Below are positions 7,807 through 16,353 of a DNA stretch of 43,728 nucleotides, one piece after another (position 1 is the stretch's first letter; each line of letters starts with the position of its first letter). Position numbers and translations under genes: made by a program. The stretch is from Pseudomonadaceae bacterium (GTDB taxonomy: Bacteria > Pseudomonadota > Gammaproteobacteria > Pseudomonadales > Pseudomonadaceae): the NCBI GenBank assembly GCA_019745275.1, contig JAIETJ010000083.1:1-43728 (forward strand), given 5' to 3'. The notes below the pieces were generated by a model. The model was given only the letters and a program-made list of their open reading frames with translations, made no database searches and was not told the DNA's origin.

Positions 7807-8767
7807 TTAAGTTCCCAAAATGTTGATAGCCGCACGCGCGCGGCTGAACAGTCTCGCCCTGCGCATCGAGCAGCTGCACGCCTCTGCCGGCGACCACCTG
7901 ACCAATACGCACCAGCGACCAACCTGCCGCCTGCAAGGCGGGCAAATGCTGCGCAGGCAAGGTAAAGGCCAGCCGATAATCATCGCCACCGCTCAACGCG
8001 CAGTGTTGCGCAGCAGGTTTATCCAGCAGCGCCAGCAAGGCCGGCGACAAGGGTAAACGCTCCAGTTCGATCTGCAACGCAACTGCGGAGGCCTTGGCGA
8101 TATGCCCGCAATCAGCCAGCAAGCCATCGGAGATATCCAGCGCCGCCGTGGCCTTGCCGCGCAACGCTTGGCCTAAAGCCAGTTGCGGTTGCGGCGACCA
8201 ATAACGCGCCAGCAAGGGCGCGGCCAGTTCAGCCGCCACTTGGCGCTGGCCCAACACCAGCGGCAAGGCACCGGCGGCATCCCCCAACGAACCGCCAACA
8301 CAGAGTAAATCACCCACCTGCGCACCGCTGCGCAGCAGCGCTTGACCGACCGGCAGCCGACCAAACACGGTCACCGTCACGCTCAGTGGTCCACGGGTTG
8401 TGTCGCCACCAATAAGGGCCAGAGCGCAGTCTTGCGCCATTTTATTCAAGCCCGCCGCAAAGCCTTGCAGCCAATCAGGGCTGGCGGCAGGCAAACTTAA
8501 GGCGAGGGTAAAGCCCAGCGGGGTAGCGCCCATGGCCGCCAAGTCACTGGCCGCCACGGCCAAGCAGCGCTGACCGAGCAGATAGGCATCGCATGGATCG
8601 GGGAAATGCACGCCAGCCACCAAGGTATCGGTGGAGATCGCCAGTTGTTCGCCAGCGGCTAACTGCAGCAGGGCACAGTCATCACCAATACCCAGCGCCA
8701 CGCCAGCCGTCGCCTGCGCGCAGGGCGCGGCAGCGAAGTACTGACGAATTAAGCCGAACTCATCCAT
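7799..8767 (-). CDS. thiL: Thiamine-monophosphate kinase
   Basis: ThiL phosphorylates thiamine monophosphate to the active cofactor thiamine diphosphate. The 322-residue length is normal. ATP- and Mg-binding landmarks are GIGDDCALL, STDTLVAGVHF, GGDTTRGP and ALDISDGLLADCGHI; the C-terminal half has LSGGDDYRLAFT. It follows nusB after an 80-nt gap that contains a GC-rich hairpin (CCGGGC 8784-8789 with GCCCGG 8799-8804) without a U-tract. It overlaps pgpA by 8 nt. Confidence 0.96.
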   Translation of the reverse strand: MDEFGLIRQYFAAAPCAQATAGVALGIGDDCALLQLAAGEQLAISTDTLVAGVHFPDPCDAYLLGQRCLAVAASDLAAMGATPLGFTLALSLPAASPDWLQGFAAGLNKMAQDCALALIGGDTTRGPLSVTVTVFGRLPVGQALLRSGAQVGDLLCVGGSLGDAAGALPLVLGQRQVAAELAAPLLARYWSPQPQLALGQALRGKATAALDISDGLLADCGHIAKASAVALQIELERLPLSPALLALLDKPAAQHCALSGGDDYRLAFTLPAQHLPALQAAGWSLVRIGQVVAGRGVQLLDAQGETVQPRACGYQHFGNLSD

Positions 8768-8847
8768 GTCTAACGCTCAATGGCCGGGCACCTTGCGCGC
8801 CCGGGAAAACGACCTGCGCTGTCGATGCAGGGTGTTTCAACGCTTGC

Positions 8848-9339
8848 TTAGCGCTTGTTGGCGCGGATTTCTTCGCCACGCAAACGCGGTGCCAGCTTGT
8901 CGAGGATACCGTTGACGAATTTATGGCCGTCGGTGGCGCCAAAAATTTTCGCCAGCTCGATACCTTCGTTGATCACCACCCGGTACGGCACATCCAAACG
9001 GTTGCGCAACTCAAAGGTAGACAAGCGCAAGATCGCCAACTCCACTGGATCGAGCTCTTCTAGCGGACGATCCAAGAACGGCGTAAAGCTGCTATCGATC
9101 TCGGTTTTCTGCGCTGGTACACCGTGCAGAATCTCGCGAAAGTAAGCACCGTCGACACCGACAAAATCGTTATCGACGCGAAACTGCGCTTCGATTTCGT
9201 TAATCGCCTGACCGGCCATGTGCCACTGATACAAGGCTTGCATGGCCAAGCTGCGGGCCTGCCGGCGCGCCGCGGTTTTACCCTTAGGCGCTGGGGCGGC
9301 TGGAGTCTGCTCGGGACTGTCGTCCTTATTCAGGCTCAC
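8848..9339 (-). CDS. nusB: Transcription antitermination factor NusB
   Basis: NusB pairs with NusE (ribosomal protein S10, encoded here at 43168) to bind boxA RNA and support rRNA antitermination. The 163-residue protein has a charged, low-complexity N-terminus (about residues 1-22), then the all-helical NusB domain: [75 protein letters not shown]. The start overlaps the ribH stop by 4 nt (ATGA), the common ribH-nusB coupling. Confidence 0.96.
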   Translation of the reverse strand: MSLNKDDSPEQTPAAPAPKGKTAARRQARSLAMQALYQWHMAGQAINEIEAQFRVDNDFVGVDGAYFREILHGVPAQKTEIDSSFTPFLDRPLEELDPVELAILRLSTFELRNRLDVPYRVVINEGIELAKIFGATDGHKFVNGILDKLAPRLRGEEIRANKR

Positions 9340-9812
9340 TTGGCGTCCAACTGTGCCAATAGACTAACCATTTCAAGGGCTGACAGTGCGGCTTCACCGC
9401 CTTTGTTGCCAGCCTTGGTGCCGGAGCGCTCGATGGCTTGCTCGATCGAGTCCACCGTCAACACGCCAAAAGCAACCGGTACGCCGAATTCCATCGACAC
9501 CTGAGCCAAGCCCTTGGTGCATTCACCAGCCACGTATTCGAAGTGCGGGGTGCCGCCACGAATGACCGCGCCGAGGGCGATGATGGCGGCGTATTCGCCA
9601 CGCTGAGCGACTTTCTGTGCAACCAGCGGAATTTCGAAAGCGCCCGGGGCACGGATGATGGTGATCTGACTTTCGCTCACGCCGTGGCGTACCAAGGTGT
9701 CAATCGCACCGCTTACCAGGCTTTCCACCACGAAGCTGTTGAAACGGCCTACCACTAGGGCGAAACGGCCTTGGGGGGCGATGAAGTTACCTTCGATAGT
9801 CTTCAGGGTCAT
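9336..9812 (-). CDS. ribH: 6,7-dimethyl-8-ribityllumazine synthase
   Basis: RibH condenses the pyrimidine intermediate with 3,4-dihydroxy-2-butanone-4-phosphate to make lumazine, the substrate of riboflavin synthase. The ATG at 9812 (MTLKTIEG) gives 158 residues, the usual length, with GAGA upstream; ATGs at 9818 and 9824 are in frame but less likely. Motifs are [46 protein letters not shown] and [23 protein letters not shown]. It sits 65 nt after ribBA and overlaps nusB by 4 nt. Confidence 0.96.
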   Translation of the reverse strand: MTLKTIEGNFIAPQGRFALVVGRFNSFVVESLVSGAIDTLVRHGVSESQITIIRAPGAFEIPLVAQKVAQRGEYAAIIALGAVIRGGTPHFEYVAGECTKGLAQVSMEFGVPVAFGVLTVDSIEQAIERSGTKAGNKGGEAALSALEMVSLLAQLDAK

Positions 9813-9877
9813 GGGCATTCTCATATCTAATAAAGAGCGGGATTAAGCCAAGCGGACGTCCGTGGACGTCCTCAGGT

Positions 9878-10972
9878 TTATTCGGCGGGCAGGTATTCTA
9901 CTACCTCCAGATCAAAACCGGATATCGCATTGAACTTCATCGGCGCACTAAGCACGCGCATTTTACGTACGCCTAGGTCGCGCAAAATCTGCGAGCCAGC
10001 GCCGACGGTGCTGTAGGTGGTGGGGTTGGTGACCTTAGAGTCGGCGCCCAATTGCTGTTCCAAATGCATCAACAGCTCCTGACCACTGAGCGGATTGCCC
10101 AACAGCAACACCACACCGCTACCGGCTTCGGCCACTTTGGCCATGGCCGCACGCAAGCTCCAACGGCCGGGCTGGTTGACCATAAACAGGTCGCGCAGCG
10201 GCTCCATATTGTGCACGCGCACCAGCGTTGGCTCTTCGGCGCAAATTTTGCCGAGGGTCAGGGCCATGTGCACATCACCCTCAACCGAGTCACGGTAAGT
10301 GACCAAGTTGAACGAACCCAGCTCGCTGTCCAACGGCTGCTCGGCGATGCGCTGCACGGTACGTTCGTGGATCAAACGGTAGTGGATCAGGTCGGCGATG
10401 GTGCCGATCTTGATGCCGTGCAACTTAGCGAACTCTTCCAACTCCGGGCGACGGGCCATGGTGCCGTCGTCGTTCATGATTTCGCAGATCACTCCAGACG
10501 GCTCAAAGCCGCCCATGCGCGCCAAATCACAGGCCGCTTCGGTGTGCCCGGCGCGAGCCAGTACGCCGCCGGGCTGGGCCATCAGCGGGAAGATATGCCC
10601 AGGGCTGACGATGTCGTCGGCCTTGGCATTGCGCGCCGCTGCAGCTTGCACGGTGCAGGCGCGATCGGCAGCGGAAATACCGGTGGTCACACCGACCGCG
10701 GCTTCGATTGATACGGTGAACTTGGTGCCAAAGCCCGAACCATTGCGCGGCGCCATCAGCGGCAATTTGAGCAGCTCGCAACGCTCCCGGCTCATCGGCA
10801 TGCAGATCAGGCCACGGGCAAAACGCGCCATAAAGTTGATGTGCTCAGGCAGCACGCGCTCCGAGGCCATGATCAGATCGCCTTCGTTCTCGCGGTCTTC
10901 GTCATCCATCAGAATGACCATTTTGCCTTGGCGAATGTCTTCAACCAGTTCTTCGATGCTGTTGAGCGCCAT
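9878..10972 (-). CDS. ribBA: 3,4-dihydroxy-2-butanone-4-phosphate synthase fused to a degenerate GTP cyclohydrolase II domain
   Basis: The N-terminal half (about residues 1-200) is RibB, which converts ribulose-5-phosphate to dihydroxybutanone phosphate. It carries the acidic DDEDRENEGD motif at 23-32, SPGHIFPL and the RAGHTEAACDL signature. The C-terminal half (about 205-364) has the RibA fold pattern but none of the C-x10-C-x-C zinc cysteines and no RQEGRG segment. It is therefore probably not a cyclohydrolase and may be structural or regulatory. The 364-residue length matches this fusion type in Pseudomonas. It lies 49 nt after ribE, too close for an FMN riboswitch. The intact RibA at 5171-5797 supplies the missing activity. 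Confidence 0.94.
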   Translation of the reverse strand: MALNSIEELVEDIRQGKMVILMDDEDRENEGDLIMASERVLPEHINFMARFARGLICMPMSRERCELLKLPLMAPRNGSGFGTKFTVSIEAAVGVTTGISAADRACTVQAAAARNAKADDIVSPGHIFPLMAQPGGVLARAGHTEAACDLARMGGFEPSGVICEIMNDDGTMARRPELEEFAKLHGIKIGTIADLIHYRLIHERTVQRIAEQPLDSELGSFNLVTYRDSVEGDVHMALTLGKICAEEPTLVRVHNMEPLRDLFMVNQPGRWSLRAAMAKVAEAGSGVVLLLGNPLSGQELLMHLEQQLGADSKVTNPTTYSTVGAGSQILRDLGVRKMRVLSAPMKFNAISGFDLEVVEYLPAE

Positions 10973-11021
10973 TGGGCGGCTCCTTTTTTAGTGTGCAGAA
11001 AATCGCCGTTAACACGTCGAT

Positions 11022-11684
11022 CTAAGATTTAAGATAACCATGGGCGGCTAAAAAGCCTTCGGTGATCCCCGATGCTGTAGGCTCTGCGGCCTTGTCACCG
11101 AGTAACAAACGTTCCAGATAGCGTGCGACCAAATCGACTTCAAGATTAACCAAACGCCCCGGCCGGTAGTCGGCCATGATGGTTTCGCCTAGGGTGTGCG
11201 GCACGATCGTCAGTTCAAACTCGGCGCCATTGACGCTATTCACTGTGAGGCTGGTGCCATCCACGGTGATCGAGCCTTTCAGCGCGATGTACTTGGCCAA
11301 CTCACGCGGCGCGCGGATTTTAAATTGCACGGCGCGTGCGTTTTCATCGCGCGCCAGCACCTCGCCTACCCCATCCACGTGGCCGCTAACCAAGTGCCCA
11401 CCGAGACGACTACTCGGGGTTAAGGCTTTTTCTAAATTAACTTTGCTGCCGGTTTTTAAATCGATAAACGCACTGCAGGCCAAGGTTTCTCGGCTGACAT
11501 CCGCCCAAAAACCGTCACCAGGCAACTCCACGGCGGTTAAACAGACGCCGTTCACGGCAATGCTGTCACCCAGTTTGACGTCGCCCAAGTCGAGCTTGGC
11601 GGTTTTCACATAAACCCGCACATCCCCGCCCTTGGGGCTGAGGGCATGAATAGTGCCGATGGCTTCGATAATGCCGGTGAACAT
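11022..11684 (-). CDS. ribE: Riboflavin synthase alpha chain
   Basis: This enzyme dismutates two lumazine molecules into riboflavin and the pyrimidine precursor. The start is set at 11684 because MFTGIIEAIG is the invariant N-terminus of the family; the longer open frame has no matching family sequence. The 220-residue protein has two lumazine-binding repeats, seen as DSIAVNGVCLTAV...LGGHLVSGHVDG and GSITVDGTSLTVNSV...NLEVDLVARYLERL. It lies 72 nt after the ribD stop in the same direction. The symbol ribC is also used in some genomes. Confidence 0.96.
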   Translation of the reverse strand: MFTGIIEAIGTIHALSPKGGDVRVYVKTAKLDLGDVKLGDSIAVNGVCLTAVELPGDGFWADVSRETLACSAFIDLKTGSKVNLEKALTPSSRLGGHLVSGHVDGVGEVLARDENARAVQFKIRAPRELAKYIALKGSITVDGTSLTVNSVNGAEFELTIVPHTLGETIMADYRPGRLVNLEVDLVARYLERLLLGDKAAEPTASGITEGFLAAHGYLKS

Positions 11685-11756
11685 GCGGCCGCTCCAATTA
11701 ATACAGAAAACCGATTTAATAACGCCGTTGCCAAACACAGCGCGCGATTATACGTG

Positions 11757-12887
11757 CTACGCAGGCACAGGTACCGCAATGATCCGCCAGTCGTCGCCGA
11801 CAGCGCGCATTTCGACAATCTTTAACGCCGGCGCATCGGCCATTTTCGCCAGCGGCCAGTCGAGCAGCGGCCGGCCGCTGGAGCCGAGAAACTTGGCTGC
11901 CATAAACAACTGAAACTCATCCACCAAGCCTTGCCGAGCGAAGGCTCCGGCCAAGCGCGGGCCAGCCTCAACCAACACTTCGTTGGCGCCGCGCGCGGCT
12001 AATTCTTGCAATAATTTGCGCAAATCGACATGACCATTAGTGCCGGGTATGGCCAGCAATTGATGTCCATCATCGAGAAAGCGTTCGCGCGCCGAGGCGG
12101 CCGCGCAGGTGGCCACCAGCGCCGGACCAGCTTGATAAAAAGGCGCCGACAAGGGCACCCGCAAACGCCCATCGACCAACACCCGCAGTGGCGGGCGAGT
12201 CATGGCGAGAGCGGTTAATTCGGCATTTAAGCCCAGCTCATCCGGGCGTACGGTCATCCGTGCAGCGTCGGCCAGCACGCTGTCGGCACCGGTCAGGACG
12301 ATGCTTGAGCGGGCGCGTAAGCGTTGCACCGCAGCCCGCGCCGCCGGCCCGGTAATCCATTGGCTCTCGCCACTGGCCATCGCCGTGCGGCCGTCCAAAC
12401 TCATCGCCAGCTTGACCCGCACCAGCGGCAAGCCCTGCTCCATGCGCTTAATAAAACCGGCATTCAACAAGCGCGCCTCGGCTTCTAATACGCCGCACTG
12501 CACCTCGATACCGGCCGCCTGCAAACGCGCCACGCCACTGCCGGCCACTTGTGGATTAGGGTCTTGCATGGCCACCACCACCCGCGCCACTCCAGCGCTA
12601 ATCAGCGCATCGGCGCACGGCGGGGTGCGGCCGTGATGGCTGCAGGGTTCGAGGGTCACATAAGCGGTGGCGCCACGGGCTTTAGCGCCGGCTTGACGCA
12701 AGGCATACACCTCGGCGTGCGGTTCACCGGCCCGCGCATGCCAGCCTTCACCAACAATCTGCGCACCCTGCACGACCACGCAACCGACCCGTGGATTGGG
12801 ATGAGTGGAGTACAGGCCGTTACGCGCCAGTTCAAGGGCGCGGGCCATATAGCGCTGATCGTGGGCGGTCGGTTGCGCCGCCATCAT
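11757..12887 (-). CDS. ribD: Bifunctional diaminohydroxyphosphoribosylaminopyrimidine deaminase / uracil reductase
   Basis: RibD performs the second and third steps of the pyrimidine branch of riboflavin synthesis. The N-terminal cytidine-deaminase-like domain (about 1-150) holds the zinc ligands H57 in PHAEVYAL and C82 and C91 in [13 protein letters not shown]. The C-terminal NADPH-dependent reductase domain has [25 protein letters not shown] and [13 protein letters not shown]. The 376-residue length is normal. Two adjacent ATGs (12887 and 12884) overlap the nrdR stop; either start could be used. Confidence 0.95.
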   Translation of the reverse strand: MMAAQPTAHDQRYMARALELARNGLYSTHPNPRVGCVVVQGAQIVGEGWHARAGEPHAEVYALRQAGAKARGATAYVTLEPCSHHGRTPPCADALISAGVARVVVAMQDPNPQVAGSGVARLQAAGIEVQCGVLEAEARLLNAGFIKRMEQGLPLVRVKLAMSLDGRTAMASGESQWITGPAARAAVQRLRARSSIVLTGADSVLADAARMTVRPDELGLNAELTALAMTRPPLRVLVDGRLRVPLSAPFYQAGPALVATCAAASARERFLDDGHQLLAIPGTNGHVDLRKLLQELAARGANEVLVEAGPRLAGAFARQGLVDEFQLFMAAKFLGSSGRPLLDWPLAKMADAPALKIVEMRAVGDDWRIIAVPVPA

Positions 12888-13348
12888 TCTTTATTCGGCT
12901 CGCGGGACAGGCGTTCGATCTCCACCCGGAACTCGTTTAAATCCTGAAACCGGCGATACACCGAAGCGAAGCGAATATAAGCCACTTCATCGAGCTTTTG
13001 CAGCTCGCCCATCACCAGTTCACCGAGCACCCGTGATTTGATCTCGCGCTCACCGGCGGCGCGCAGCTTGTGCTTGATATGCACAATCGCCGCTTCCAGC
13101 CGCTCGACGCTCACCGGACGTTTCTCCAGCGCCCGCTGCATACCGGCGCGCAGCTTGTCTTCGTCGAACGGTTGACGGCTGCCGTCGGTCTTAATCAGCC
13201 GTGGCATCACCAGCTCGGCCGTCTCAAAGGTGGTAAAACGCTCTTCGCAGGCGAGACATTCGCGTCGACGGCGTACCTGTTCACCTTCGGCAACCAGACG
13301 TGAGTCGATTACCTTGGTGTCATTCGCTCCACAAAACGGACAATGCAT
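12884..13348 (-). CDS. nrdR: Transcriptional repressor NrdR
   Basis: NrdR is a zinc-ribbon and ATP-cone repressor that senses ATP/dATP and shuts down ribonucleotide reductase genes. The 154-residue protein has zinc ligands C3, C6, C31 and C34 (MHCPFCG...CLACEERF), then the ATP-cone starting [24 protein letters not shown]. It overlaps the ribD start by 4 nt and is the first minus-strand gene of the riboflavin run, diverging from the lipoprotein gene at 13472. The 123-nt divergent gap probably contains its promoter, but no clear minus-strand hexamers were picked out. Confidence 0.97.
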   Translation of the reverse strand: MHCPFCGANDTKVIDSRLVAEGEQVRRRRECLACEERFTTFETAELVMPRLIKTDGSRQPFDEDKLRAGMQRALEKRPVSVERLEAAIVHIKHKLRAAGEREIKSRVLGELVMGELQKLDEVAYIRFASVYRRFQDLNEFRVEIERLSREPNKE

Positions 13349-13418
13349 GCTGGCGGACAGCCGGAAAAATGAGGGCCCTCATGTTAGCGCATCCCGCCGG
13401 CAAGACAAGCCGCAGGCT

Positions 13419-13447
13419 TTGCGGTATATAGGCGGCCTATTTATAGC
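13419..13447 (+). promoter_or_regulatory. Weak promoter candidate for the YbaY-like lipoprotein gene
   Basis: TTGCGG (13419-13424), a 17-nt spacer and TATAGC (13442-13447) lie 24 nt before the ATG at 13472. Spacing is ideal but both hexamers are partial matches. Confidence 0.3.
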
Positions 13448-13471
13448 GCCTAGTCGCACGGGAAGCCCGCC

Positions 13472-13918
13472 ATGTTGTTGCGCCCACTTATGCCCTTGTG
13501 TGTCCTCGCCCTACTCAGCGCGTGCAGCAGCAACCCGCAGGCGCCCGCCCCGCGCCCAGTCAGTGCAATAACACCGGCCGCCACCGCCTTAGCCGCGCCG
13601 CTGCCTGCCGACCAGCGCGAACTCAGCGGCCAGTTGCTCGGTGCGCCCGTGGCCGGCGAAGTTGAAGTAGCGCTGTTATTGGTTGATCAACGCGACCGCC
13701 CCTTGCAGATGCTCGCCAGTGCCCGCCTCGACGGCAATGGCAGCGCCCTGCCGTTTAGCTTGCGCTTTACCCCCAGCTCACTGGCCCCCGGTATGCGCGC
13801 CGAGTTGCGCGCCCGGGTCAGCCAAGCCGGCGTGCTCACCCAGCACCTGCCGCCACAGCCCATCGACCCTAACGCCTCGGCCAACCTGGGCCAACTTCGC
13901 TTAGTTAGCGCGCCGTGA
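13472..13918 (+). CDS. YbaY/YscW-family lipoprotein
   Basis: This 148-residue protein has a lipoprotein signal with lipobox LLSAC (Cys about residue 18), a short Pro/Ala-rich linker, and a beta-sandwich-like domain (LSGQLLGAPVAGEVEVALLLVDQRDRPLQMLASARLDGNGSALPFSLRFTP) matching the YbaY or YscW pilotin-like family. It is probably anchored in the outer or inner membrane facing the periplasm. Family members include pilotins for secretins, but no secretin is nearby, so the role here is unknown. Its stop overlaps the GTG start of the methyltransferase gene by 4 nt. Confidence 0.8.
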   Translation: MLLRPLMPLCVLALLSACSSNPQAPAPRPVSAITPAATALAAPLPADQRELSGQLLGAPVAGEVEVALLLVDQRDRPLQMLASARLDGNGSALPFSLRFTPSSLAPGMRAELRARVSQAGVLTQHLPPQPIDPNASANLGQLRLVSAP

Positions 13919-14625
13919 ACTCAACCCGCCTTCTGCAACCACCGGCAGCCCTGCAAGCGGCACTCGGCGAACTGCTCGGCGACGCACAGTTAGTGGCCGC
14001 CAGCTTGCCGGGCACCCACCTGAAACTGTGGCTGATCGACCCGGCCAACATGCAGCGTGCATTTAACCCCGAAGAAACCCGGCGCATCTTAGAAGAGCCG
14101 CCTTACTGGTGCTTCTGCTGGGCCAGCGGTTTGGTGTTAGCCCGCTGGCTGGCCGAGCAGCCCGAGTGGGTGCGCGGCAAACGGGTGCTGGATTTCGGTA
14201 GTGGCTCAGGCGTGGCGGCCATTGCCGCGGCCAAAGCTGGCGCCCTTGAGGTGGTCGCCTGTGACCTCGACCCGCTGGCCCTCGCGGCCTGCCGGGCGAA
14301 TGCCGAGCTGAACGATGTGCAGTTAAGTTACTCGGCCGATTTTTTTGCCGAAGCCGATCGTTTCGACCTGATCATCGTGGCCGATGTGCTTTACGATCGG
14401 GCCAACCTGCCGCTGCTCGACCAGTTTCTCAGTCGCGGCCAGCAGGCGTTAGTGGCCGACTCACGGGTACGCGACTTTCAGCATCCGCAGTACCAACGCA
14501 TTGGCCTGCTGGATGCCTGCACCTGGCCAGACTTAGCCGAGCCGGCCGAATTCCGCCTGGTCAGTCTGTACCACGCCAGCCGCGACGGCGTTACAGCCGT
14601 CCCGACTGGCACAAATCATTCCTAG
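13915..14625 (+). CDS. Class I SAM-dependent methyltransferase (ETFB-lysine / PrmA-like)
   Basis: This 236-residue protein starts with GTG at 13915, overlapping the previous stop (GTGA). The SAM-binding motif I is GKRVLDFGSGSGVAAIAAAKAGA; motif II is VVACDLDPLALAACRANAELN, followed by FDLIIVADVLYDRANLPLLDQF. The segment PYWCFCWASGLVLARWL before motif I is typical of the family that includes the ETF-beta lysine methyltransferase and relatives of the L11 methyltransferase. A protein substrate is likely, but which one is unknown. The start overlap suggests co-expression with the lipoprotein. Confidence 0.85.
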   Translation: MNSTRLLQPPAALQAALGELLGDAQLVAASLPGTHLKLWLIDPANMQRAFNPEETRRILEEPPYWCFCWASGLVLARWLAEQPEWVRGKRVLDFGSGSGVAAIAAAKAGALEVVACDLDPLALAACRANAELNDVQLSYSADFFAEADRFDLIIVADVLYDRANLPLLDQFLSRGQQALVADSRVRDFQHPQYQRIGLLDACTWPDLAEPAEFRLVSLYHASRDGVTAVPTGTNHS

Positions 14626-14683
14626 GCTGGGCGGCGCTTTAGCCATCCAGCGCAGTCTATCCAACCGACGCGAGAGAATCCGC

Positions 14684-15556
14684 ATGAGCGCCACCCCGTA
14701 TATTTTTGACGTCAGCGGCGTCGGCCAATTCGACCAGCTGGTGATCGAGAACTCCTTTCACAAGCCGGTGCTGGTGGACTTTTGGGCCGAGTGGTGCGCG
14801 CCCTGCAAGGTGCTGCTGCCGATTTTGGCCGGCATTGCCGAGTCGTATCAGGGCGAAATGCTGCTGGCCAAGGTCAACTGCGATCTGGAACCGGACATCG
14901 TCCAGCGCTTGGGCGTCAGCAGCCTGCCGACCGTGGTGCTGTTTAAAGACGGCCAGCCGGTGGATGGTTTTACCGGCGCGCAGCCCGAGTCGGCGATTCG
15001 CACGATGCTCGCCCAGCATGTGAGCCCGCCGCCAGAGCCCGCCGCCGACCCACTGGAGAGCGCGCAAACGCTGTTTAACGAGGCCCAGTTTGGCGCCGCC
15101 GAAGCACTGCTCAAGCAACTGCTAACCGAGGACGCTGCTAACGCCGTCGCGCTGATTCTGTTCGCCCGCTGTTTGGCTGAGCGTGACGCACTGGACGAAG
15201 CCGAAGCAACGCTGAATGCCGTTAGCGGCGATGAGCATAAGCACGCGCTGGCCGGCGCACGCGCACAGCTCACGTTCTTGCGCCAAGCCGCCGATCTGCC
15301 GGACGTCGCCGAACTGAAAAGCCGCTTGGCGCAGAATGCCGAAGATGATCAAGCCTGCTATCAACTGGCGATCCAGCAACTGGCCCGCCAACAATACGAG
15401 CCGGCGCTGGAAGCCTTGCTGCGCTTATTTATCCGCAATCGTAATTATGCCGATGGCCTGCCGCATAAAACCCTGCTGCAAGTGTTCGAGCTGCTCGGCA
15501 ATCAACACCCGCTAGTGACTCTCTACCGGCGCAAGTTGTATCAGGCGATTTACTAA
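14684..15556 (+). CDS. cnoX: Thioredoxin-TPR co-chaperone, CnoX (YbbN) family
   Basis: This 290-residue protein has an N-terminal thioredoxin domain (about 1-110) and a C-terminal TPR region (about 120-290). The redox motif WCAPC is intact (C38 and C41), unlike E. coli CnoX, which lacks the CxxC pair, so a real disulfide reductase or exchange activity is plausible. The conserved cis-proline segment is SLPTVVLFKDG. Family members hold oxidatively damaged proteins and pass them to GroEL/DnaK. It is preceded by a 58-nt gap and followed by a structured intergenic element. Confidence 0.9.
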   Translation: MSATPYIFDVSGVGQFDQLVIENSFHKPVLVDFWAEWCAPCKVLLPILAGIAESYQGEMLLAKVNCDLEPDIVQRLGVSSLPTVVLFKDGQPVDGFTGAQPESAIRTMLAQHVSPPPEPAADPLESAQTLFNEAQFGAAEALLKQLLTEDAANAVALILFARCLAERDALDEAEATLNAVSGDEHKHALAGARAQLTFLRQAADLPDVAELKSRLAQNAEDDQACYQLAIQQLARQQYEPALEALLRLFIRNRNYADGLPHKTLLQVFELLGNQHPLVTLYRRKLYQAIY

Positions 15557-15575
15557 CAACGCCAGGCCGGACTGT

Positions 15576-15700
15576 AGTTCTTGGTAGGCGCCCGTGTGTG
15601 ACCCTCATGGATGAGGGAAATGCAGTTAGCCCCAGGGAGCGGCGGCCTGGCGATGCTCTGGCGCGCCCCGGATCGCCAGCCAACTGGCGCCCACAGAACT
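15576..15700 (+). repeat. Structured inverted-repeat element upstream of the zinc operon
   Basis: This 125-nt stretch is bounded by AGTTCT (15576-15581) and its complement AGAACT (15695-15700), with GGCGCC repeated inside each end (15587-15592 and 15686-15691). Internal hairpins are CCCTCA-TGGA-TGAGGG (15602-15617) and CTGGCGAT/ATCGCCAG (15647-15654 with 15672-15679). It has no credible ORF. The architecture resembles a REP- or MITE-like element; only one copy is in the window. Confidence 0.5.
15602..15617 (+). other. Hairpin with an RsmA/CsrA-type GGA loop
   Basis: CCCTC and GAGGG pair to present ATGGAT as a hexaloop. This matches the preferred Rsm/CsrA target, a CANGGANG core with GGA in a hexaloop. 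Whether it is transcribed, and as part of which RNA, is not shown. It could be part of the repeat element by chance. Confidence 0.35.
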
Positions 15701-15719
15701 GGCCGAAGCGACCCAAAGT

Positions 15720-15734
15720 TGTTATAACGTAACA
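15720..15734 (+). promoter_or_regulatory. Zur (zinc uptake regulator) box overlapping a -10 element
   Basis: TGTTATAACGTAACA is a near-palindrome (TGTTA/TAACA arms) that matches the gammaproteobacterial Zur operator core GTTATA-N-TAAC. It includes TATAAC (15723-15728), a plausible -10 hexamer, so bound Zur-zinc would block RNA polymerase. It lies 33 nt before the start of the DUF2796 gene, whose zinc-related annotation is independent support. Confidence 0.75.
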
Positions 15735-15767
15735 CCTTTAGCCCAATTCACTTGCTTGGAGCTTTTT

Positions 15768-16340
15768 ATGCGCCGCTTATTACTCGCCCTTCCCTTCACC
15801 CTCCTGCCGCTGACCACCGGCCTAATGGCAGCAGAACACGCTAATGAACACGAGCACGAAGAACACGCCAGCCTAGCCGCTCACGAACATGGTGCCGCGC
15901 AGATTAACGCAGCCCTCGATGGCAAAACACTGGAACTCACCCTAGAAAGCCCAACGATGAATATCGTCGGCTTTGAACACGCCGCCAAAAGCCCTGCAGA
16001 CCAAGCCGCCGCCGCCAAAGCCAAGCAACAACTGCAAGATCCACTGGCCCTGTTTGGCATCGCCGCCAGCGCCGGCTGCTCAGTGACCACACAAGAAGTC
16101 AGCAGCGCGCTATTCACCGCGGCAACACCTGCCGCAAGCAACACGGGCGCCGAAGAGCACAGCGATGTCGACGCGAACTACAGCCTCACCTGTACTCACC
16201 CCGAAAAATTGCAGGGCATCGACCTCAGCGAACTATTCAAGCGCTTTCCGGCCACGCTAAAAATCAAAGCCCAGTTAATCGGCCGCAACGGCCAACAAGG
16301 CGCTGAACTAAGCTCAAGCAACCCGCGTCTGAGCTTTTAA
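15768..16340 (+). CDS. DUF2796 (ZrgA-type) periplasmic histidine-rich zinc-binding protein
   Basis: This 190-residue exported protein has a signal peptide (about residues 1-22) and then a His-rich segment, EHANEHEHEEHASLAAHEHG, suited to zinc capture. The DUF2796 body includes LELTLESPTMNIVGFEH and a C-terminal half with two cysteines. The ATG at 15768 has GGAG 6 nt upstream; an in-frame TTG at 15756 is rejected. The second His-rich loop common in the family is reduced here to GAEEHSDVD. It is the first gene of a Zur-boxed operon with an ABC ATPase, a permease and a DUF3299 protein. A role as periplasmic zinc chaperone is inferred. Confidence 0.85.
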   Translation: MRRLLLALPFTLLPLTTGLMAAEHANEHEHEEHASLAAHEHGAAQINAALDGKTLELTLESPTMNIVGFEHAAKSPADQAAAAKAKQQLQDPLALFGIAASAGCSVTTQEVSSALFTAATPAASNTGAEEHSDVDANYSLTCTHPEKLQGIDLSELFKRFPATLKIKAQLIGRNGQQGAELSSSNPRLSF

Positions 16341-16353
16341 CTTTTAGTTGTCG

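Noticed and set aside
10973..11021. Possible FMN riboswitch upstream of ribBA
   Set aside because: The gap is only 49 nt and lacks the conserved FMN-element segments; none was seen before nrdR or ribA either.
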